From Bordetella parapertussis (lineage in GTDB: Bacteria; Pseudomonadota; Gammaproteobacteria; Burkholderiales; Burkholderiaceae_B), in NCBI GenBank assembly GCA_945911685.1, contig CAMEAW010000030.1, forward strand, positions 1-28,076: a stretch of 28,076 nucleotides of DNA, written 5' to 3'. The position numbers and the translations under genes are program-made. The notes under the pieces are model-generated. The model ran no database searches, was not told the origin of the DNA, and saw only the letters and a list, made by a program, of their open reading frames with translations. Shown piece after piece: positions 23,996-28,076 of the stretch (positions are counted from its first letter, which is position 1; each line of letters begins with the position of its first letter).

Positions 23996-25926
23996 GTGTT
24001 GGCTTTTGGGCGAAGACCTGGCAGGGCAAGGCCTAGGTTGCCGAGCGCCAGCAAAATGACAATGATGCCGAGCCATACGGCGGTCCCTTGATAGTCAAAG
24101 CGAAGTGACAAGACTGCTACCAACGCTGCGCCGAAAATTCCACCGATGCGATCGAAGGTGCGTGCAAGCGCTAGTGTATGGGCGGGATCGATCTGTGGCA
24201 ATTCAGTTCGGACTGTTGCAAGCAACACCGCCATAGAGGGAGCAAGAACCAAGCTTTGACCGATACCCAGAAGGGTAATTGCGCCAGCCAGGGCAAGGGG
24301 CGTGTGGAACCAGGCCATCAGCAAGCCACCAGACCCAGTTAACAGCGCGCCGATAATCATCAAGCGCAGCTTATGTGCTGCACTGGGATTCACGCGGCTA
24401 ATGAACCAGTTGCCTATCGCCAAGGTCACGTAATAGAACATAAAAAACTGTCCAATACTGGTTTGGGTCAAACGATATTGCAACAGCAATATCGGCGTTA
24501 GGTAAAACAGCAGACCCGCTAGCATGAGCTTGCCAGAGGCAACATCGCATAACAAAATAATCCAGATTCGCTTGTTTTTTAAAAGCGTAGCAAAACTTGC
24601 GGTCGTTGCTTTGGCAGCCGTTGCGTCTGGTTTGTGCTGTTGCGCCTGAGGCATCGCCAAGCCACTAAACAACAGCCACGAGCAAATCGCCATCGCAGCC
24701 CCAAAAATCATCGCCCCGGGGATACCGATTAACTCAGCGATCACGGCGCCAATTGGCGCGCCACAGAGCGAGGCCGCGGTGACCGCTGCTACAAAGGTTG
24801 TGAGCCCGCGCGTTGTGCTGGAATCGGTTTGAGCGGTTTGGGCAATATAAATTTGGCAAGTGACCGTGGCCACCGCATACCCCAAGGCACAAACGGAGCG
24901 TAAGCCGACTACCTCTAAGACGGTGGTGGCAAATGCCAAGCCTCCGAGGCCAAGCGTTGAGATGATGACGCTCCATTTGAACGCGTTTCTCAAACCCAGA
25001 CGTTGGACGATACCCCCTCCAAAGAGAGTACCTAAACCAGCAAAGAGCATGTAGGCCATAATCGGCAGAGCGATATCAATATCGACTGTTAACAGCGCTT
25101 TGGAGCTTGCGATCTCTTTGACGTAGATCGGTAAAAAAGAGCGCAGCAACTCTTCGGCGAATACGAACAGAAAGAGCGCAAGTCGAACGTCGCGCGCATG
25201 AGGTTCGTTCCAGTCGTTCAGCGCTGCGTCCGTTTTAGATTGTGATACCTTGGAACCCAAAGCTAGAAATTTTTGTTGGGTTAAGTTCACTAACACAGCA
25301 AAGGGACCAGATATGTTTTTGCCCAAGGATCGCTGAGTTTGCCCCGTTTTTAAACCATCGAGCATTGCAACCCAGATATTGATGGGTCTGAAGACCCACA
25401 ACAAGGCAAAAAACAACGCGATTTCGATGCCCGCAGTGACCGCGACCAATGAAACGACCGCTGCGTCGCCGAACATGATTCGAAGTTTTTCTTCGACATA
25501 TGAAGCACGTACACCAATCGTGACGCCAGGCTGGTTTCCGTCAGGTGGGATCTCTTCAAGAATCTCGTTATTCAAGCGGCGTTGCTGTGCCCCATCGCGA
25601 TATCTTGTGTAGGCGTGGCCCTTCAGGTCTTTAACCTGAATGAACTCTATCTCGGCATTGTCAAGAAGCGTATCCGCTAAAAAGTCTTGCATACCCACGA
25701 GTGCTTCAAAAGGAATGCCGATCTCAATTGCACTTTGAACTGTGGAGCGAACCGAGCTTGCGATGACACTACTTTTTAGCGTGACCTGTGGCAAAAGTAT
25801 TCGCTCGAAGTTTTTTAGAGTGAGTACCGTTAAGGCTAACGCAGCGCCGAGACCAACGATTAATAACGCGACGCAGGTGCGACGGGCAAGCGTGCGTTCA
25901 ACACTCGAAGCAGGGCGCTTGGTCAT
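23992..25926 (-). CDS. Sensor/HAMP-like/MFS fusion membrane protein
   Basis: Protein of 644 residues in two parts. Residues 1-235 look like a chemoreceptor or kinase input: TM1 (about 17-38), a periplasmic domain of about 110 residues with IEIGIPFEALVGMQDFL and IEFIQVKDLKGHAYTRYR (CACHE-like), TM2 (about 158-178), then a HAMP-like linker beginning FRPINIWVAMLDGLKTG. Residues 245-640 are a major facilitator permease of about 12 helices, with GLGTLFGGGIVQRLGLRNAF as the loop 2-3 motif. Histidine kinase, GGDEF and methyl-accepting outputs are absent. Both ends overlap the neighbouring genes in ATGA-type junctions. My reading is a transporter whose activity is set by an external ligand; the substrate is unknown. 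The MFS call is secure; the CACHE/HAMP call is by pattern. Confidence 0.83.
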   Translation of the reverse strand: MTKRPASSVERTLARRTCVALLIVGLGAALALTVLTLKNFERILLPQVTLKSSVIASSVRSTVQSAIEIGIPFEALVGMQDFLADTLLDNAEIEFIQVKDLKGHAYTRYRDGAQQRRLNNEILEEIPPDGNQPGVTIGVRASYVEEKLRIMFGDAAVVSLVAVTAGIEIALFFALLWVFRPINIWVAMLDGLKTGQTQRSLGKNISGPFAVLVNLTQQKFLALGSKVSQSKTDAALNDWNEPHARDVRLALFLFVFAEELLRSFLPIYVKEIASSKALLTVDIDIALPIMAYMLFAGLGTLFGGGIVQRLGLRNAFKWSVIISTLGLGGLAFATTVLEVVGLRSVCALGYAVATVTCQIYIAQTAQTDSSTTRGLTTFVAAVTAASLCGAPIGAVIAELIGIPGAMIFGAAMAICSWLLFSGLAMPQAQQHKPDATAAKATTASFATLLKNKRIWIILLCDVASGKLMLAGLLFYLTPILLLQYRLTQTSIGQFFMFYYVTLAIGNWFISRVNPSAAHKLRLMIIGALLTGSGGLLMAWFHTPLALAGAITLLGIGQSLVLAPSMAVLLATVRTELPQIDPAHTLALARTFDRIGGIFGAALVAVLSLRFDYQGTAVWLGIIVILLALGNLGLALPGLRPKANT

Positions 25927-26606
25927 GGGGATGTGCCCGAGGTAGAAGCGTGCGTTGAAGCGTTTGCCTCTTGCGCACGTTGGGCAAGCTGGTACACGTC
26001 GCTATGTTGCATGGCTTTGGCGTCGACTGGCTGTCCTAAGAGCACCGCGTGCGCCGAGGCGATGATTGTGTCTAAGCTTTTAAGCAGCCAAAACAGAATC
26101 GGTGTTAGTAGGCTCAGCACAATCAGGCACAAGCCGGCCCAAAGCATGAGCAGCTCGTGCCGCGCCTTTGCCATTACGTTGATAGCGCCAGTCTTGTCTG
26201 ACACAACTGTCAGTTGCGCGACCGTCGCGCCGAGGGGATCGATAATTGGCCAGCGTTGTACAAAGACGGAGGCACTGAGTGACGAGTCCGGTTGACGCGC
26301 TACCGACCAAAATACTTTGCCTTGCGCTGCGGGCCACTCTGCGAGCTGAATCGAAAACAAGATTGGATTCGTTTCTAAAACTTGATTCAGCATTGTTTGT
26401 AATTGCGCGTTCGTTTGAAGCGATAACCCAGTCGCCAAGGTGCGTTCAACGTCTCGTTTTAACGCTTCAGCGGGTACCTCAATCCGTGAGCGGGTGACCT
26501 CAAATAGCAGGTGTTGAAATCTAAAAAACTGTAAAACGGATAGCAGGCCAAGCAAAAAAAATACGATGACCAAGGAGGCCGAGATTATTTTAATTTTGTA
26601 GGACAT
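25923..26606 (-). CDS. Two-TM sensor-like membrane protein without output domain
   Basis: Protein of 227 residues: TM1 (about 8-28), a periplasmic domain (about 30-150), TM2 (about 153-177), then a short cytoplasmic HAMP-like stretch (SLDTIIASAHAVLLGQPVDA) and a low-complexity Ser/Thr/Ala tail. The RDVERTLATGLSLQTNAQLQ segment after TM1 resembles the equivalent part of the adjacent MFS fusion and of bacterial receptor input domains. No kinase, cyclase or receptor output follows. Its stop overlaps the next ATG (ATGA). It is the first gene of the coupled three-gene operon and may form a heteromeric sensor with the MFS fusion. This is not a family I can name. Confidence 0.75.
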   Translation of the reverse strand: MSYKIKIISASLVIVFFLLGLLSVLQFFRFQHLLFEVTRSRIEVPAEALKRDVERTLATGLSLQTNAQLQTMLNQVLETNPILFSIQLAEWPAAQGKVFWSVARQPDSSLSASVFVQRWPIIDPLGATVAQLTVVSDKTGAINVMAKARHELLMLWAGLCLIVLSLLTPILFWLLKSLDTIIASAHAVLLGQPVDAKAMQHSDVYQLAQRAQEANASTHASTSGTSP

Positions 26607-26673
26607 AGGTTGCCCAAGTTCGCAACGTGCATGGTTGGATTGATCGACAACAACACGCCCCTGACTGCGTTGA

Positions 26674-26701
26674 TTGTTTTCTCGAACGGGCTGAGTATAC
26701 T
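26674..26701 (+). promoter_or_regulatory. Probable promoter for the 67-residue gene
   Basis: TTGTTT and TATACT are separated by 16 nt, 46 nt before the ATG at 26748. The -10 is one base from consensus. It lies in the 141-bp divergent spacer between the sensor operon and the small gene; I saw no equally good element for the minus strand. Confidence 0.45.
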
Positions 26702-26747
26702 GTCTGGTGACTTTGATGGGAACACCGTTTCGGACATCTGATTAGAC

Positions 26748-26951
26748 ATGGCAAAAAAAGAAGAAATTGATCCAGACACCTTGGCGTTGATTGAGTGGTG
26801 CACCGAGGTTGAAGGCTTTTTAGTCGCGGCGGGCGCGAGCTTGCGCGAAGCGCAGGGCTACATTGAAGAGCAGGCCGAGTGGTTCACCGACCAGTTTTAT
26901 GAAGGCCTGAGCCCGCAAGAAGCCGCCAAGGCGTCTCTGAACGAACCTTAA
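26748..26951 (+). CDS. Small acidic hypothetical protein
   Basis: Protein of 67 residues rich in Glu, Asp and Ala, with no membrane segment or Cys pair. It seems to be two helices: DPDTLALIEWCTEVEGFLVA and a SLREAQGYIEEQAEWFTDQF stretch, then a GLSPQEAAKASL end. I do not recognise the family. It is probably real: codon use fits the neighbours, a fair promoter lies upstream, and it stands alone between divergent and downstream genes. The C-terminal codons seem to be the first unit of the 42-bp repeat tract that follows. The ribosome site is weak, so the exact start is less sure than the frame. Confidence 0.7.
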   Translation: MAKKEEIDPDTLALIEWCTEVEGFLVAAGASLREAQGYIEEQAEWFTDQFYEGLSPQEAAKASLNEP

Positions 26952-27108
26952 CGTTGCTGAAGACAACTTAGTCGACTCTGAGTAAGCCTTAAAAAGGCCA
27001 CGAAGAAGCCTTTACGCACCTCTGAAGAGGCGTTAAATGCCACGAAGAAGCTTTTACGCACCTCTGAAGTGGCCTTCAACGCCTCTAAAAAGGCTACGAA
27101 CGCCTTTG
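26916..27108 (+). repeat. About 42-bp degenerate tandem array after the 67-residue gene
   Basis: Units are marked by CTCTGA at 26935 (inside the gene), 26976, 27020 and 27062, and by CTTTGA at 27103: spacings 41, 44, 42 and 41. In the first four, CTCTGA is followed by 7 nt and then TTAA or TTCA, and the gene's own TAA stop is part of that element. The two central units (26997-27038 and 27039-27080) are the clearest and match at 37 of 42 bases. The link of the flanking units, including the gene end, is weaker but in phase. An antisense frame runs through the tract, but this follows from the repeat length being a multiple of 3. Confidence 0.7.
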
Positions 27109-27285
27109 ATCGAGTCCGCCGCCCTTGTAATGCTAAAATCTTAGCTGTTTTTAACTGGATTTTGCATGCGCTTCGATAGGGGCGATGCGGCGGGTTTCTT
27201 AGCCTAGAGTTTTGGCGCAAACCGGCTGCTGTCACAGCCCCATCTAACAGCATGTCGGTTCTGCTCGAGTCAACGACACCCAATA
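27109..27285 (+). other. thrS leader region
   Basis: This 177-bp stretch without a gene precedes thrS. It contains an AT-rich patch (TAAAATC near 27134) that could be a -10 element, and GGGGC (27178) that can pair with GCCCC (27237), which would fold much of the leader. No ribosome site is obvious directly before the thrS ATG. Whether ThrRS binds it, as in E. coli thrS autoregulation, cannot be told from the sequence. Confidence 0.35.
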
Positions 27286-28076
27286 ATGATCGCTATTACA
27301 TTGCCAGACGGTTCTCAACGCCAATATCCGGGCCCAGTCACGGTTGCCGATGTGGCGCAATCGATTGGTGCGGGTCTCGCCCGTGCCGCCTTGGGGGGTC
27401 GCATCACACGCGGCGAGCAGTCCCAGATGGTGGACACCAGTCATCTGATCGAACAAGATGCCCAACTCGCTTTAATTACAGGCAAAGATCCTGAAGGCTT
27501 AGAGCTGATTCGTCACTCAACGGCGCACTTGTTAGCCTATGCGGTCAAAGCTTTGTTTCCGGACGCGCAGGTCACGATTGGCCCGGTCATCGAAAATGGC
27601 TTTTTTTACGATTTTTCGTACAAGCGGCCCTTCACCCCCGACGACCTCACCGCCATTGAAAAGAAAATGGCTGAGCTCGTCAAAAAAGATGAGCCCGTTA
27701 CGCGCGAAGAGTGGAAGCGTGACGATGCCGTTGCCTACTTCAAGAGCATTGGCGAGCACTACAAAGCCGAAATCATCGGTGCCATCCCGGGTAACGAAAC
27801 CATTAGCCTGTATCGCGAAGGCGACTTTATCGATTTATGCCGCGGCCCGCACGTACCCAATACCGGCAAACTAAAAGTATTCAAGCTGATGAAGCTGGCC
27901 GGTGCTTATTGGCGTGGTGACAGCAACAACGAGATGCTGCAGCGTATTTATGGCACGGCTTGGGCGAACAAAGACGATCAAGACGCGCATCTGCATATGC
28001 TTGCAGAGGCCGAGCTTCGCGATCATCGCAAAATTGGTCGTGAACTTGATCTGTTTCATTTTCAAGAAGAAGGCCC
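27286..28076 (+). CDS. thrS: Threonine-tRNA ligase (3' partial)
   Basis: Attaches threonine to tRNA-Thr; cytosolic. The frame is open from the ATG at 27286 to the window end (263 codons), so the catalytic core and anticodon-binding domain lie outside. The visible part has the TGS domain (residues 1 to about 62, starting [20 protein letters not shown]) and then the second, editing-type domain with [20 protein letters not shown] (H77 and H81) and [12 protein letters not shown], which carries the Cys and His of the editing-site metal pocket. This matches proteobacterial ThrRS without gaps. In the usual order infC, rpmI, rplT and pheST would follow. Confidence 0.97.
   Translation, partial: MIAITLPDGSQRQYPGPVTVADVAQSIGAGLARAALGGRITRGEQSQMVDTSHLIEQDAQLALITGKDPEGLELIRHSTAHLLAYAVKALFPDAQVTIGPVIENGFFYDFSYKRPFTPDDLTAIEKKMAELVKKDEPVTREEWKRDDAVAYFKSIGEHYKAEIIGAIPGNETISLYREGDFIDLCRGPHVPNTGKLKVFKLMKLAGAYWRGDSNNEMLQRIYGTAWANKDDQDAHLHMLAEAELRDHRKIGRELDLFHFQEEG

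Noticed and set aside
26948..27283. Minus-strand open frame of 111 codons across the 42-bp repeats, with a repeated FFVAF/SEVRK pattern
   Set aside because: The periodic peptide follows from a repeat length divisible by 3. No ribosome site or family resemblance was seen, and the frame is antisense to the thrS leader.
20315..27285. Integrative element at tRNA-Val
   Set aside because: No integrase or recombinase gene and no second copy of the tRNA 3' end were found; the block is reported only as accessory-looking.

Overview
The window looks like chromosome of a betaproteobacterium, most likely Burkholderiales and Alcaligenaceae-like. The evidence is gene content and order: leuC-leuD-leuB-asd-fimV-truA-trpF, a tRNA-Val(GAC) gene upstream of thrS, a BPSS1780-type membrane protein beside a kinase-type thrB, an FHA-CpaF fusion in a Tad locus, and DUF2069 and YihY genes. 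This is inferred from remembered gene order and family resemblance; no search was run. No integrase, transposase, IS element, phage gene or CRISPR array was seen.

Layout. 1-4119 (+): the end of a Tad (Flp-type pilus) secretion operon, with a CpaF/TadA ATPase carrying an FHA domain (5' end outside the window), TadB, TadC and a DUF192 protein. 4059-5830 (-): homoserine kinase and a BPSS1780-family membrane protein. 6040-7065 (+): dusA. 7184-8951 (-): YihY-type membrane protein and a CBS-domain protein. 9047-11216 (+): DUF2069 protein and selO. 11519-20276 (+): a biosynthetic run of aroC, leuCDB, asd, a fimV-like gene, truA and trpF. 20315-20391: tRNA-Val(GAC) with a good promoter and terminator. 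20627-26606: an accessory-looking block between tRNA-Val and thrS. It holds a membrane-anchored TAXI solute-binding protein and a formyltransferase (+), then a translationally coupled three-gene minus-strand operon: a small two-TM sensor-like protein, a sensor/HAMP-like/MFS fusion and an ABC-type substrate-binding protein. 26748-28076 (+): a small acidic protein, a repeat tract and the 5' part of thrS.

Two things stand out. First, three genes (selO, the ABC-type substrate-binding gene and the 67-residue gene) are followed by degenerate tandem repeats whose first unit is, or appears to be, the 3' end of the gene itself. The repeats have periods of 67, 39 and about 42 bp. In the selO array every copy keeps a stop codon at the same place, so it reads as a row of alternative C-terminal tails. 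Second, the coupled operon joins two sensory-type membrane modules to an MFS permease and a periplasmic binding protein with no ABC permease or ATPase nearby, which suggests a ligand-sensing or ligand-gated transporter. In-frame coding repeats (14-residue units in the FHA-CpaF linker, Gly-X-Y repeats in the FimV-like protein) suggest that short tandem duplication is common in this genome.
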